A stretch of DNA of 64,000 nucleotides from Anabaena sp051781005 (GCF_051781005.1 NZ_JBPWOA010000006.1:124001-188000), one strand, 5' to 3'. Positions 26,638-36,833 are shown, numbered from the stretch's first letter. The notes: generated by a model from the sequence alone, not told the origin. A program made the numbers and translations.

Positions 26638-27346
26638 CTTTTGATATATTTTCCTTATGGGGCAAAAATCTCAGGTACTCTTTAAGGCAGAACGTTTCAA
26701 GATATCGTCAAGACAAACTAATGAAAGTTTAGGTAGTCTGGTTTGTCCTATAAATCTAGAAAAGTTGAGACTCACAATCCATAAATTAATAGAATGAGCT
26801 TTTCTAGAGAATATACTAAAAATACACACATCAGAGCTTATGTGTCTAGCTTTATGCAACGATATTTTGAAAAATTGGCGTTCTAAAATTCATACGAATT
26901 TGATTCATAATGTATCTACTAATTTCCGGGCTGCAAAAAGCCAATAATTAGTGTTATATCAAGTTTTTAACAAGATTACTATCCAGTAATTATGAAGTTT
27001 AAATTGATGTTGCATAAGGGCTAGACAGATGAATTATGGTATGTGTATTTTAAGTACATCCTCTCACGACACTTCAATAAAAACTAAGCCCAAACTGGCT
27101 TATAGGTATAAACGTGGAATAGCTTCCCATTTTTAAACCTATAATTGAAGTTATTGACAGCAAATTTCAGGCTCTTAGAATACAGTTGGATAGGGATAAT
27201 TGAGTAAAAGTTTGTGTGGTTTAATTAGTAGACAATAAGGTATTTTTTGCCAAAAGAAATATGATGAATCTTTGTTATTGCATACAAGGCCAATTCTTTG
27301 TTTTTAATAATTGAAATTTAATTTCAATCAGTGACAACATTTTAAT

Positions 27347-29515
27347 ATGGAATCTAAGCAAGAAGACCAAAATTTATCAGAATTTCAAAATCACTCGCTG
27401 GTTTTCAAAAAGCATTGGTTGATGATAGTAACTATAATCGCCTTTGTTTTTGGATTGACAGGGTTATTAACTTTCACACAAACATTGATTTACGAAGCCA
27501 AAGGTAAACTACTGTTAAAGCAAAGTGAAGCTTCTTCCTTGGCGGGTTTGAACCAAAAAGTGGGAGGACTGACAGGTCTGAGTAACACAAGCAATCCAGT
27601 GGATACAGAAGTACAAATAATTCGTTCTAATTCCATCGTTCAGAGAACTATTGACAGACTTAAATTAAAAAATAAACAGGGTAAGCCTCTAACAATTGAA
27701 GAATTTATCACAAAACTAAAAGTCAATGGGATTCGTGGTACAGATGTGATGGAGTTAACTTACCAAAGCAATAATGCCATAGAAGCTGCGGCAGTTGTTA
27801 ATACTTTGATGAAAATTTACTGGGAAGATAATATTCTGACTAATCGAACAGAGACGAAATCTGCGAAGGAATTCTTAAGTAATCAATTGCCTAAAATTGA
27901 AAACAGAGTGGCACAAGCAGAAGCAGCTTTACGCTACTTTAAAGATAAAAACCAAATAGTTTCCTTAGAAGCAGAAGCAAATTTAGGAGTGCAAGAAATC
28001 AATAATTTATTAAGTGAAATTACTAAACAAAAGGCACAACTGGAGGCTGCTAAAAGTCGTTCTATAGGTTTACAAAATCAGTTGAAATTGAGTACTCAAC
28101 AAGCCTTCAATCTTTCTACTATAAGTCAGTCCCCTGGTGTGCAGCAGGTGCTAACAGAATATCAAAAAATTCAGAATGATTTGGCTGTAACGCAAACTCG
28201 CTTGACAGATGAACATCCAACAGTCAAGAATTTGATGAGCAAAAAACAAGCTTTGAAACAGCAGCTACAAAAGCAAGTTGGAGACATTGTATATAGTCAA
28301 GAATCTATACCAGACAAAAATTTGCAGATTGGACAATTGAAGCAAACACTGACATCTGAATTGGTGCAATCACAGCTAAATAAGTTGGCATTAGCAAACC
28401 AAGTCAGAGTCTTACAAAATGCATTATTCACCAGCCAAACAAGATTAAGAATGTTACCCCAACTGGAACAACAACAGCAAGCGCTAGAACGACGTTTGCA
28501 AGTAGCACAAACTACTTATCAACAAGTATTCAAGCAATTACAAGAAATGGAGGTGGCAGAGAAGCAAAAAGTTGGTAATGTGCGGATAGTTTCAGAGGCT
28601 GTAATTTCTGACAAAGCTATTTCTCCCAAGATTATCCCCAACTTGGCTCTAGGTGGATTTTTAGGAGTGCTATTAGGGATTGGGACAGCACTACTGTTAG
28701 AAGCTATGGATAAATCACTGAAGACAGTTGAAGAAGCTAAACAGTTGTTGGGTTATCCCTTATTGGGAACTATTCCTAGCCTAAGTCACAAAGAAGGAAT
28801 TGGATCAGAACTGCCTATTAGAGACAATCCCTATTCGTCGGCCAGTGCTGCCTTTGAAATGCTGATGACTAACTTGAATTTCACCTTCTCTGACAAAGAA
28901 TTACGGGTAATTTTAGTGACTAGTTCCATCCCGAAGGAAGGTAAGTCTTTTGTTGCTGCTAACTTGGCAATAGCAAAAGCACAGATGGGATGCCGAGTGC
29001 TGTTGCTGGATGCAGATATGCGTCGGCCTCGGCAACATGAAATTTGGAAATTGCCTAATGTCATGGGGTTGAGTAATGTGTTGGTAGGTCAGGGTGAATT
29101 AACAAAAACGGCACAAGTAATGGTTGGGTTGGAAGTATTAACATCAGGAACCATTCCACCTAATCCTGTTGCACTGATTGATTCGCAGGGTATGGATTTG
29201 TTAATTAAAGAATATGCTCAAGAGTATGATTTTGTTATTATTGATACTGGATCACTCGCGATAAATGCGGAGGCACAAATTCTCGGCAAATTGGTGGATG
29301 GAATGTTGCTAGTTGTACGTCCTGGAATGGTTGATTCGCGTACAGTGATCGCAGCCAAGTCGCTGGTGGAGCAGTCAGGACAGCAAGTTTTGGGAATGGT
29401 GGTGAATGGGGTAGGGAGTGATAGTAACTATAGCTACTACTCTGACGAACACCCCTCTGAAAAATTACATAATAAAAAAACAGAGAAGAAGTTGCCGAAT
29501 TTTCGGGTTTCATGA
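27347..29515 (+). CDS. Wzc-type polysaccharide co-polymerase / BY-kinase
   Basis: A 722-residue PCP-2a protein joining a Wzz chain-length domain to a bacterial tyrosine kinase. Membrane segments lie at about residues 29-50 and 427-448; the periplasmic part between them is largely coiled coil. The cytoplasmic kinase has Walker A SSIPKEGKS (near 526), Walker A' LLLDADMRRPR (near 552) and Walker B VIIDTGS (near 630), where the usual final Pro/Ala context is kept. The C-terminus has a Tyr cluster (SNYSYYSDEH) for autophosphorylation. It controls polymer length and export, normally with an outer-membrane Wza that is not in this window. Confidence 0.93.
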   Translation: MESKQEDQNLSEFQNHSLVFKKHWLMIVTIIAFVFGLTGLLTFTQTLIYEAKGKLLLKQSEASSLAGLNQKVGGLTGLSNTSNPVDTEVQIIRSNSIVQRTIDRLKLKNKQGKPLTIEEFITKLKVNGIRGTDVMELTYQSNNAIEAAAVVNTLMKIYWEDNILTNRTETKSAKEFLSNQLPKIENRVAQAEAALRYFKDKNQIVSLEAEANLGVQEINNLLSEITKQKAQLEAAKSRSIGLQNQLKLSTQQAFNLSTISQSPGVQQVLTEYQKIQNDLAVTQTRLTDEHPTVKNLMSKKQALKQQLQKQVGDIVYSQESIPDKNLQIGQLKQTLTSELVQSQLNKLALANQVRVLQNALFTSQTRLRMLPQLEQQQQALERRLQVAQTTYQQVFKQLQEMEVAEKQKVGNVRIVSEAVISDKAISPKIIPNLALGGFLGVLLGIGTALLLEAMDKSLKTVEEAKQLLGYPLLGTIPSLSHKEGIGSELPIRDNPYSSASAAFEMLMTNLNFTFSDKELRVILVTSSIPKEGKSFVAANLAIAKAQMGCRVLLLDADMRRPRQHEIWKLPNVMGLSNVLVGQGELTKTAQVMVGLEVLTSGTIPPNPVALIDSQGMDLLIKEYAQEYDFVIIDTGSLAINAEAQILGKLVDGMLLVVRPGMVDSRTVIAAKSLVEQSGQQVLGMVVNGVGSDSNYSYYSDEHPSEKLHNKKTEKKLPNFRVS

Positions 29516-29535
29516 AGTTTATTGATTGATTAATT

Positions 29536-30861
29536 ATGTCTAATATCTCAACAGCTTTAATTACTCTTGAAGAAAAGATTATTAACCGTACTGCCATTGT
29601 CGGGGTTATTGGCTTAGGTTATGTTGGTTTACCTTTTGCAGTCGAAAAGGCCAAGGCAGGATTTCAAGTGATTGGGATAGAACAAAATCCTGTCAGAGCA
29701 GAAAAAGTCAATCGTGCCGATAATTACATTACTGATATTAACGATGATGATCTCAAGAAAGTAGTAACGGATGGAAAATTACAAGCTACTACTAATTTTG
29801 ACCAAGTATCAGAAATGGATGTGTTGGTAATCTGCGTTCCGACACCACTGAGTAAAAATCTTACACCTGATTTAAGTTATGTAGAAACAGTTACCCAGGG
29901 AATTACCAAAGGATTAAGAAAAGGGCAGTTGGTCACCTTGGAATCAACTACTTATCCAGGTACTACAGATGATGTCATACGTCCAGTCTTAGAGCAAACA
30001 GGTTTAAAGCAAGGAGAAGAGTTTTTTTTAGCGCATTCTCCTGAAAGAGTAGACCCTGGTAATCAGCGATATACCACTAAAAATACTAATAAAATAGTGG
30101 GTGCTTCTGACCCAAATTCTCTAGCTGTTGCGAGGTTATTTTATGAGCAAACGATAGAGAAAGTTGTCACCGTAAATAGTGCCAAAGCTGCTGAATTAGT
30201 AAAAGTATTTGAAAATACATTTAGAGCCGTTAATATTGCCTTGGTGAATGAATTAACCTTATTATGCGATCGCATGAGTTTAAATGTCTGGGAAGTGTTA
30301 GATGCAGCTAATACTAAACCTTTTGGCATCATGCCTTTTTACCCAGGTCCAGGTGTGGGCGGACATTGCATTCCCATAGACCCACATTATTTGGAATGGA
30401 AAGCCAAGGAATTTAACTTTGAAACTCACTTTATTGCTTTAGCAGGAGAAATTAATCGCCGGATGCCGGAATTTGTCCGGGAAAAAACCTGGCGCATTTT
30501 GAATAGCTTGGGTATAGCACCAACAAAAGCAAAGGTACTAGTAATTGGCGTTGCTTACAAGAAGGATTTAGGCGATTGGCGAGAATCCCCAGCTATCTCC
30601 ATAATTAACAAATTACTACAAGATGGTGTGGATATTGGCTATCACGATCCCTATGTACCGGAAATTACAATAAATGGTAAGAAACTTTTCTCGATGCCAT
30701 TAACTGAGGATACCCTGGCAATTCCTGAATTAGTTATTATCATCACCGACCATAGCCAAATTGATTACATTCACTTGGTGCAGAAAGCTCAGACTGTCCT
30801 GGATACACGGGGAGTAACTCGACATTTAAATTGCGCCCAAGAAAAGGTGACACTACTATGA
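29536..30861 (+). CDS. nucleotide sugar 6-dehydrogenase (WbpA/WecC-like)
   Basis: A 441-residue UDP-sugar dehydrogenase that oxidises C6 of a UDP-HexNAc to the uronic acid in two steps. It shows the Rossmann motif GVIGLGYVGLP (residues 23-33), CVPTPLSKNLTPDLSYV, SPERVDPGN and the catalytic Cys in GPGVGGHCIPIDPHYL. ERVDPG and GHCIPIDP resemble WbpA-type UDP-GlcNAc 6-dehydrogenases more than UDP-glucose dehydrogenases, and the next three genes match the later steps of the diacetamido-uronic acid pathway. The stop overlaps the next start (ATGA). Confidence 0.9.
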   Translation: MSNISTALITLEEKIINRTAIVGVIGLGYVGLPFAVEKAKAGFQVIGIEQNPVRAEKVNRADNYITDINDDDLKKVVTDGKLQATTNFDQVSEMDVLVICVPTPLSKNLTPDLSYVETVTQGITKGLRKGQLVTLESTTYPGTTDDVIRPVLEQTGLKQGEEFFLAHSPERVDPGNQRYTTKNTNKIVGASDPNSLAVARLFYEQTIEKVVTVNSAKAAELVKVFENTFRAVNIALVNELTLLCDRMSLNVWEVLDAANTKPFGIMPFYPGPGVGGHCIPIDPHYLEWKAKEFNFETHFIALAGEINRRMPEFVREKTWRILNSLGIAPTKAKVLVIGVAYKKDLGDWRESPAISIINKLLQDGVDIGYHDPYVPEITINGKKLFSMPLTEDTLAIPELVIIITDHSQIDYIHLVQKAQTVLDTRGVTRHLNCAQEKVTLL

Positions 30862-31802
30862 AACAAGTGATTGTAGTTGGTGCAGGCAATTGGGGTCAGA
30901 ACCTGATTCAGAACTTCTATGCCTTAGAAGCTTTAGCAGGAATTGCAGAGATTAACCCTGAACTTAGAAGCAAAGCACAAGCTAGATATCCTGATGTTGT
31001 TAGCTATGCAGATTTACAGCAAGCATTGGCAAGTGATATTCCAGCAATTGTCTTTGCTACTCCAGCCCCTACCCATTATAAATTTGCAATGGCGGCTTTG
31101 GAAGCAGGGAAAGACGTATTTATCGAAAAACCCATGACTCTGCAAACAGAAGAAGCTCGAAAGCTGGCAGAATATGCCGATAAGCATTCCCAGATATTAA
31201 TGGTGGGGCATTTATTGCTTTATCAACCTGCAATTACTTGGATGCGAGACTATTTAGGCAGTGGTAAAGCCGGAAAGGTACTCCATGTAGCTACCCAAAG
31301 AGCCAAATTGGGTAAAGTGCGGCAGGAAGAAAATGTCTGGTGGTCATTTGCACCCCACGATGTTTCCATAGTGCTAGATTTGTTGGGCAATCCTCAAGTA
31401 GAACGAGTACAAGCTCATGGACAGGCAATGTTACAGCCAGAAATTGAGGATAATGTCCATGCAGACATCAGATTTCAGAGTGGTCAAACTGCTCACCTAC
31501 ACACTTCCTGGTACTGGCCTCTATTACAACGTAGTACGACAGTCATTACTGAGCGACAAATGCTGGTATATGACGAAATAGCTCAACAAGTCACAGTGTA
31601 TGACAAGGGTGTTGATGAGCAGCTAAATAATCGAGACCAGGGCAGTTCAGTTGTCGATATAGCTGCATCAGAACCCCTAAAAATAGAGTGCCAACATTTT
31701 CTGCAATGTTTGCAAACTCGTGAAACACCTCGTTCCGATGGCTGGAATGGTGTAGCAGTGGTGGAGATTTTAGAGAAGGCTCAGGAGGCACTACATGGCT
31801 AA
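30858..31802 (+). CDS. Gfo/Idh/MocA oxidoreductase (WbpB/WlbA-like)
   Basis: A 314-residue NAD(P)-dependent oxidoreductase with the Rossmann motif VVGAGNWGQN at the N-terminus and the EKPM motif (FIEKPMTLQTEEARKLAEYA) typical of the Gfo/Idh/MocA family. In the WbpABED pathway the equivalent enzyme oxidises C3 of UDP-GlcNAcA to give the 3-keto sugar for transamination. The frame is open 9 codons upstream, but I choose the ATG at 30858 because it makes a 4-bp ATGA overlap with the dehydrogenase gene. The 3' end overlaps the acetyltransferase gene by 8 bp. Confidence 0.88.
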   Translation: MKQVIVVGAGNWGQNLIQNFYALEALAGIAEINPELRSKAQARYPDVVSYADLQQALASDIPAIVFATPAPTHYKFAMAALEAGKDVFIEKPMTLQTEEARKLAEYADKHSQILMVGHLLLYQPAITWMRDYLGSGKAGKVLHVATQRAKLGKVRQEENVWWSFAPHDVSIVLDLLGNPQVERVQAHGQAMLQPEIEDNVHADIRFQSGQTAHLHTSWYWPLLQRSTTVITERQMLVYDEIAQQVTVYDKGVDEQLNNRDQGSSVVDIAASEPLKIECQHFLQCLQTRETPRSDGWNGVAVVEILEKAQEALHG

Positions 31803-32376
31803 CTATTTTGCCCACGAATCAGCTTATGTGGATGAAGGGGCTGAAATTGGTGAAGAGACAAAGATTTGGCACTTTTCCCACGTCTGTGGTCAAGCGAAGA
31901 TAGGACGCAACTGCTCCTTTGGACAAAATGTCTTTGTTGCAAATAATGTGATTATTGGCGATTACTGCAAAATTCAGAATAATGTTTCTCTTTATGAGGG
32001 GGTAATCCTGGAAGATTACGTCTTCTGCGGTCCCAGTATGGTATTTACCAACATCAAAACCCCTCGTTGTGAATATCCTCGTAATACCAGCGACCATTAT
32101 GGCAAAACATTGGTCAAGCGAGGTGCAAGTATTGGAGCTAATGCAACCATTGTGTGTGGTGTGACATTGCATGAGTGTGCCTTTGTTGCTGCTGGAGCGG
32201 TAGTTACTAAAGATGTGCCAGCTTACGCAATGGTAGCAGGAGTTCCCGCAGAGATAATTGGCTGGATGAGTTCCTATGGCGATGTCCTGGAATTTGATGA
32301 ACACGGTTATGCGATCGACTTTATCGGCGCTAAGTATCAGCAAATATCTGATCAAGAAGTGATAAAAGTTTCTTGA
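31795..32376 (+). CDS. left-handed beta-helix N-acetyltransferase (WbpD/WlbB-like)
   Basis: A 193-residue hexapeptide-repeat acyltransferase: isoleucine-patch hexads run through NCSFGQNVFVANNVIIGDYC and GASIGANATIVCGVTLHECA, with VFTNIKTPR and CGPSMVF as in WlbB/WbpD enzymes. The predicted reaction is acetyl-CoA dependent acetylation of the 3-amino group of UDP-GlcNAc(3NH2)A. The 8-bp overlap with the upstream gene points to tight coupling. Confidence 0.9.
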   Translation: MANYFAHESAYVDEGAEIGEETKIWHFSHVCGQAKIGRNCSFGQNVFVANNVIIGDYCKIQNNVSLYEGVILEDYVFCGPSMVFTNIKTPRCEYPRNTSDHYGKTLVKRGASIGANATIVCGVTLHECAFVAAGAVVTKDVPAYAMVAGVPAEIIGWMSSYGDVLEFDEHGYAIDFIGAKYQQISDQEVIKVS

Positions 32377-32429
32377 TATTTAAATCTATTTCCAGTCTGC
32401 TCAAAAATAACTTTGGTTTGTAGAAGCTG

Positions 32430-33545
32430 ATGAAAATTCCTGTACTAGACTTAAAACCCCAATATGAAAGCATCAGGGCAGATATTCAAGAAGCAATAAA
32501 TCGCGTGCTGGAATCAGGTGCATTTATCATGGGACCAGATGTGAAGCTATTTGAGCAAGAAGTAGCCGAATACCTGGGAGTTAAACACGCTATTAGTGTC
32601 AACTCTGGAACTGATGCCTTAGTAATCGGTCTGAAAGCATTAGGTATTGGTGAAGGAGACGAGGTAATTACTACTCCCTTTTCCTTTTTTGCTACCGCAG
32701 AATCAATTGGTAATGTCGGGGCAAAACCAGTTTTTACTGATATTGACCCCAAAAGTTTTAATATTAACCCAGAGGAAATTAAAGCTAAAATTACACCCTC
32801 TACCAAAGTAATTATGCCAGTTCACCTTTATGGTTATCCGGCTGCTATGGGGCAAATTATGGATATTGCCAAAGAATATGGACTAAAGGTGATTGAAGAT
32901 TGCGCTCAGTCTTTTGGTGCGCGTTATTATGGAACAGATTCTGATTTGAACAGTAAATTTACTGGTACGATAGGTAATGTTGGCGCTTTTTCATTTTTCC
33001 CTTCTAAAAACTTGGGTGCTTATGGTGATGGTGGGTTGATTGTCACTAACAATGACCAAGTAGCGGAGTTGGCTAAAGCTTTACGGGCGCATGGAGCCAA
33101 GAAAAAGTATCACAATGAAATGCTTGGTCATAACTCTCGCTTGGATACCCTGCAAGCTGCAATTTTAAGAGTCAAGTTGCAGCATATAGATGAATGGAAT
33201 GAGGGGCGGCGTAGAGTTGCAAAAACTTATAACCAATTGTTAGCGGATATACCTGGGATAATTACGCCAGAATTGGCTGATGGTCATGTGTTCCACCAAT
33301 ACACTATTCGCGTTTTGGATGGAAAGCGCGAACAAGTACAGCAATATCTTGCCTCGCAGGATATTAGCACGATGATTTATTATCCAATACCACAAGACCA
33401 ATTGCCAGTTTACCAAGGTCAGTATCCAGTAAATCCAATGAGCATTCAACTGTCAAAAGAGGTGCTGAGTCTGCCGATTTGGTCTGAGATGACACTTGAT
33501 TTACAGGTAATGGTTGTTGAAAAATTTATTTATGCCTTGAAATGA
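32430..33545 (+). CDS. DegT/DnrJ/EryC1/StrS aminotransferase (WbpE/WlbC-like)
   Basis: A 371-residue PLP enzyme that would convert UDP-3-keto-GlcNAcA to the 3-amino sugar. Motifs: SVNSGTDALVIGLKALG, TTPFSFFATAESI, VIEDCAQSFGA and the Schiff-base Lys in FFPSKNLGAYGDGG. It follows the acetyltransferase by 53 bp and overlaps wzx by 4 bp. The order dehydrogenase, oxidoreductase, acetyltransferase, aminotransferase is that of WbpA-B-D-E, which makes the C3 assignment more likely here than for the paralogue at 22193. Confidence 0.9.
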   Translation: MKIPVLDLKPQYESIRADIQEAINRVLESGAFIMGPDVKLFEQEVAEYLGVKHAISVNSGTDALVIGLKALGIGEGDEVITTPFSFFATAESIGNVGAKPVFTDIDPKSFNINPEEIKAKITPSTKVIMPVHLYGYPAAMGQIMDIAKEYGLKVIEDCAQSFGARYYGTDSDLNSKFTGTIGNVGAFSFFPSKNLGAYGDGGLIVTNNDQVAELAKALRAHGAKKKYHNEMLGHNSRLDTLQAAILRVKLQHIDEWNEGRRRVAKTYNQLLADIPGIITPELADGHVFHQYTIRVLDGKREQVQQYLASQDISTMIYYPIPQDQLPVYQGQYPVNPMSIQLSKEVLSLPIWSEMTLDLQVMVVEKFIYALK

Positions 33546-34849
33546 GTAGTCAAATTAACCAAATTAGAAAACTTTTATCCCAGGGAACTTTTTTCCGTCA
33601 AGTAACAGTATTAGCAGGGGGAACCGCAATTGGACAGGGCATACTAGTCTTAACTTTGCCTTTACTAACTCGTCTGTATACTCCTGATGATCTAGGTAGA
33701 TTTGGCCTGTTGACAGCATTTATCAATATAGCTTCTGTAGGAGCATCATTGCTCTACGAAGCAGGAATTGTAGCGGCGAATAGTGAGGAAGACGCTGCAC
33801 ACTTAACTACTTTGTCACTTATTCTTGCAATTTTCACCACTCCCATTGCGACATTAGGATTTTTTATTCTGATCAACTTTAATATTATTGGTTTTGGGAC
33901 CATTCCAGTTGAAACAGTATTCTGGATACCAGTCGCATTGTTGCTAACAGTAGCCTTTCAAACTTTGAGGTATTGGTTAATTCGCAAAAACCTTTTTGCT
34001 TTAATTAGTAAAGTCACTGTAATGCAGAATTTGATTAAGTCCTTTGGTCAACTAGGATTAGGTCTAACGCCACTTGGTTGGATAGGCTTATTAGTTGCGG
34101 ATGTTCTTGGACGTGGATTTGGTGTAGGACGAATATTAAAGGAAAGTAAGCAAGATTTATTTAACCTAACTTTGCCTATTCAGCTACAGAAATTGTTTTC
34201 TCTGGCTCATCGGAACTTAGAATTTCCTATTTACTCTCTGCCTTCTTCTTTGATTGATTCTTTAGCATCTAGTTTATCTGTGCCAATTCTTACGCATCTT
34301 TATGGTACAACAGCAGCAGGGTATTTTCTGCTTGCTCAACGTACTCTTGCTCTTCCTCTAAGTTTAATCAGCAACAGTGTTGCGGATGCATTTCATAGTC
34401 AGGTCGCATCCTATGCTCGTTACCAACCTACCAAGGTAAATCCTTTTTTCTGGCGAACAGCAAAAACTCTAATTTTAGTTGGTCTTATTCCTACTATAGG
34501 GCTAGCACTGATAAGTCCGCATATTTTTAGTTGGGTTTTTGGAGCAACTTGGGCTAAGTCCGGTTTCCTAGTGGCTTTAATTGCTCCTTGGTCATTAGCT
34601 GGCTTAGTTGTCAGTCCCCTTAGTCGCATTGTATTTGTAGTACGAGGACTCAAGTGGAAGCTATTTTATGATGTTGTGGCATTAACTATATTACTGTTAG
34701 TTTTTTATTGTGGTTCGACATTTGATTTATCGCTAACTTCTTCTGTATCTCTATTAAGTATCCTTAATATTATTGCCTATGGATTATATTTTTGGATTTT
34801 ATTACGGATTATGCATAGTTTTTCTAAACAAAATATTGCCGATGTGTAA
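33542..34849 (+). CDS. Wzx-type polysaccharide flippase
   Basis: A 435-residue membrane protein with about 12 hydrophobic segments of the polysaccharide transporter (PST/MOP) superfamily. The N-terminal VTVLAGGTAIGQGILVLTLP and LLTRLYTPDDLGRFGL are typical of Wzx. It would flip the undecaprenyl-linked repeat unit across the plasma membrane. Its ATG overlaps the aminotransferase stop (ATGA). Confidence 0.88.
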   Translation: MSSQINQIRKLLSQGTFFRQVTVLAGGTAIGQGILVLTLPLLTRLYTPDDLGRFGLLTAFINIASVGASLLYEAGIVAANSEEDAAHLTTLSLILAIFTTPIATLGFFILINFNIIGFGTIPVETVFWIPVALLLTVAFQTLRYWLIRKNLFALISKVTVMQNLIKSFGQLGLGLTPLGWIGLLVADVLGRGFGVGRILKESKQDLFNLTLPIQLQKLFSLAHRNLEFPIYSLPSSLIDSLASSLSVPILTHLYGTTAAGYFLLAQRTLALPLSLISNSVADAFHSQVASYARYQPTKVNPFFWRTAKTLILVGLIPTIGLALISPHIFSWVFGATWAKSGFLVALIAPWSLAGLVVSPLSRIVFVVRGLKWKLFYDVVALTILLLVFYCGSTFDLSLTSSVSLLSILNIIAYGLYFWILLRIMHSFSKQNIADV

Positions 34850-34910
34850 TATTTTGGTGTGGTTTACTAGCCTATAACAATTAGCAGACAAATCTTGAGT
34901 AACTTTAAAT

Positions 34911-36833
34911 ATGTGTGGAATTGCTGGAATATTAAAATTAGACCGCTCAAAAATTGATTCACAACTCTTAAAAAGTGTGAGTAGTTCTTTATATACTCGT
35001 GGTCCTGATGATTTGGGATTTTTAGGTTGGTCAGGACAATCATCCGTACAGCTTTCCCGTAATCCTGATGACTTGCAAAACTGTTGGGTTGGCTTAGTTC
35101 ACCGTCGTCTTTCCATTCTCGATCTCAGCGAAGCTGGTTGGCAACCGATGGTAACACCGGACGGACGTTATGCGATTGTTTTTAATGGAGAAATCTATAA
35201 CTATTTAGAATTACAAGCAGAACTTAAGGCATTAGGTTACACATTTCATTCTCATTCAGACACGGAAGTTCTGCTCACCGCCTATGCTCATTGGGGAACT
35301 CAAGCACTAAATCGGCTGGTGGGAATGTTTGCCTTTGCGATTCTGGATACCCAGAAACACTCGATATTTATTGCTAGAGACTTCTTTGGCATCAAGCCTC
35401 TTTACTATACTCACTGGCATAATGGGTTTGCTTTTGCTTCTGAAATCAAAGCTCTTCTAGAATTTCCAGGTTTAAATCATCGAATCAATCCTCAAAGACT
35501 CTACGATTATCTGTGTCTTGGACTAACAGATCAAGGAGGAGAAACCCTTTTAGCTGATATTCAGCAACTGCCAGCAGCTCATTATCTAGAATTTTCTCTA
35601 GACGCTCCCTACAAATTTGATCCAGTGCGTTATTGGCAAGTTAATCTAAACCAACGCTTAGAAATTTCCTTTGAAGAAGCTGCGGAAAAATTGCGGGAAC
35701 TATTTCTTAATAGTGTCCAACTTCACCTGCGTAGTGATGTAGCAGTGGGAGCTGCCCTCTCAGGCGGAATTGACTCATCCAGTATTGTGATGGCAATGCG
35801 CTACCTAGAGCCAGATTTAGAAATACACACCTTCAGTTACCTAGCAGATGACCCCAAAGTGAGCGAAGAGAAGTGGGTGAAGATAGTCAGCAAGGCTGCT
35901 AACTCAATTATGCACACAACTCAACCGACTCCGACTCAATTAGTAGAAGATTTAAATCACCTGATTCAGGTTCAAGATGAACCCTTTGGTAGTACTAGTA
36001 TTTACGCCCAACATCGAGTATTCCGATTGGCTCAGGAGGCAGGAATTAAAGTCATGCTGGATGGACAGGGAGCGGATGAAATGTTAGGAGGTTATTCTGG
36101 TTATTTAGGTGCGCGATTAGCCTCATTGATTCGTCAGGGACAATTGGGTAAAGCCACTCAGTTTCTACAAAAAGCATCTAGTTTGCCTAATATTAGTAGT
36201 CTGAAGCTACTGCTAATTGGAGGAGGGTTTTTATTACCTGAAAATCTCCAAGGTGCAGCTAGAGATTTAGTGGGAAAAAGCTTTACTCCATCTTGGTTGA
36301 ATACTACTTGGTTTACTGAACAGGGGGTAATGCTTGCTTCCGCGCCGCAAAATTACAAGCAAGAAGTATTCTGGGAGCGACTTAAACACGATCTTGAAAA
36401 TAGTTTGATTTCACTATTACGCTATGAGGATCGTAACTCTATGGCTTTTTCCATTGAAAGCCGCGTTCCTTTTTTAACGCCAGCCTTAGTTAATTTTATG
36501 TTTTCTTTACCCGAAGAATATATTATTGCTCCTGATGGCACTAGTAAGGCTGTATTTAGAAGAGCAATGCGTGGCATTGTTCCAGATGCAATTCTGAATC
36601 GCCGAGATAAGATTGGTTTTGCTACTCCTGAGTTTAGTTGGTTAACTACTTTAAGTCCTTGGGTAGAAGAAGTACTACATAGCAAACAGTCAATTCCTGC
36701 ACTCAAAATTTATTTAGTAGAGAGGGAGTGGCAAGAAATTCTGAAAGGACGTAAGCCTTTTAATTTTCGTATCTGGCGTTGGCTGAATTTGATTCGATGG
36801 GCTGAAAAATATGCTGTAAAATTTGAATTATGA
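34911..36833 (+). CDS. asnB: AsnB-type glutamine-dependent amidotransferase
   Basis: A 640-residue class II glutamine amidotransferase with an asparagine synthetase C-terminal domain. Cys2 of MCGIAGIL is the N-terminal nucleophile; the synthetase domain carries the PP-loop ALSGGIDSSS near residue 285 and MLDGQGADEMLGGY. In polysaccharide loci such proteins (for example WbpS and WbmE, by family knowledge) amidate uronic acid carboxyls rather than aspartate. Placed directly after the diacetamido uronic acid genes and wzx, a glycan-amidating role is likely; true asparagine synthesis cannot be excluded. Confidence 0.88.
   Translation: MCGIAGILKLDRSKIDSQLLKSVSSSLYTRGPDDLGFLGWSGQSSVQLSRNPDDLQNCWVGLVHRRLSILDLSEAGWQPMVTPDGRYAIVFNGEIYNYLELQAELKALGYTFHSHSDTEVLLTAYAHWGTQALNRLVGMFAFAILDTQKHSIFIARDFFGIKPLYYTHWHNGFAFASEIKALLEFPGLNHRINPQRLYDYLCLGLTDQGGETLLADIQQLPAAHYLEFSLDAPYKFDPVRYWQVNLNQRLEISFEEAAEKLRELFLNSVQLHLRSDVAVGAALSGGIDSSSIVMAMRYLEPDLEIHTFSYLADDPKVSEEKWVKIVSKAANSIMHTTQPTPTQLVEDLNHLIQVQDEPFGSTSIYAQHRVFRLAQEAGIKVMLDGQGADEMLGGYSGYLGARLASLIRQGQLGKATQFLQKASSLPNISSLKLLLIGGGFLLPENLQGAARDLVGKSFTPSWLNTTWFTEQGVMLASAPQNYKQEVFWERLKHDLENSLISLLRYEDRNSMAFSIESRVPFLTPALVNFMFSLPEEYIIAPDGTSKAVFRRAMRGIVPDAILNRRDKIGFATPEFSWLTTLSPWVEEVLHSKQSIPALKIYLVEREWQEILKGRKPFNFRIWRWLNLIRWAEKYAVKFEL

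Larger units (their letters stand above)
25842..27346. other. 1.5-kb non-coding region between divergent polysaccharide operons
   Basis: AT-rich, with no gene that I can support; the short open frames here lack ribosome-binding sites and plausible composition. It contains a nested palindrome at 25937-25996, an AATACT...AGTATT hairpin near 26282, and a 9-bp operator-like inverted repeat at 26607-26637. It should contain the promoters for both galE-side and wzc-side operons; the length suggests a long 5' leader, regulatory RNA, or decayed sequence. Confidence 0.6.

Noticed and set aside
26671..26859. 62-codon minus-strand ORF in the same gap
   Set aside because: No Shine-Dalgarno and no protein-like pattern; kept as non-coding.
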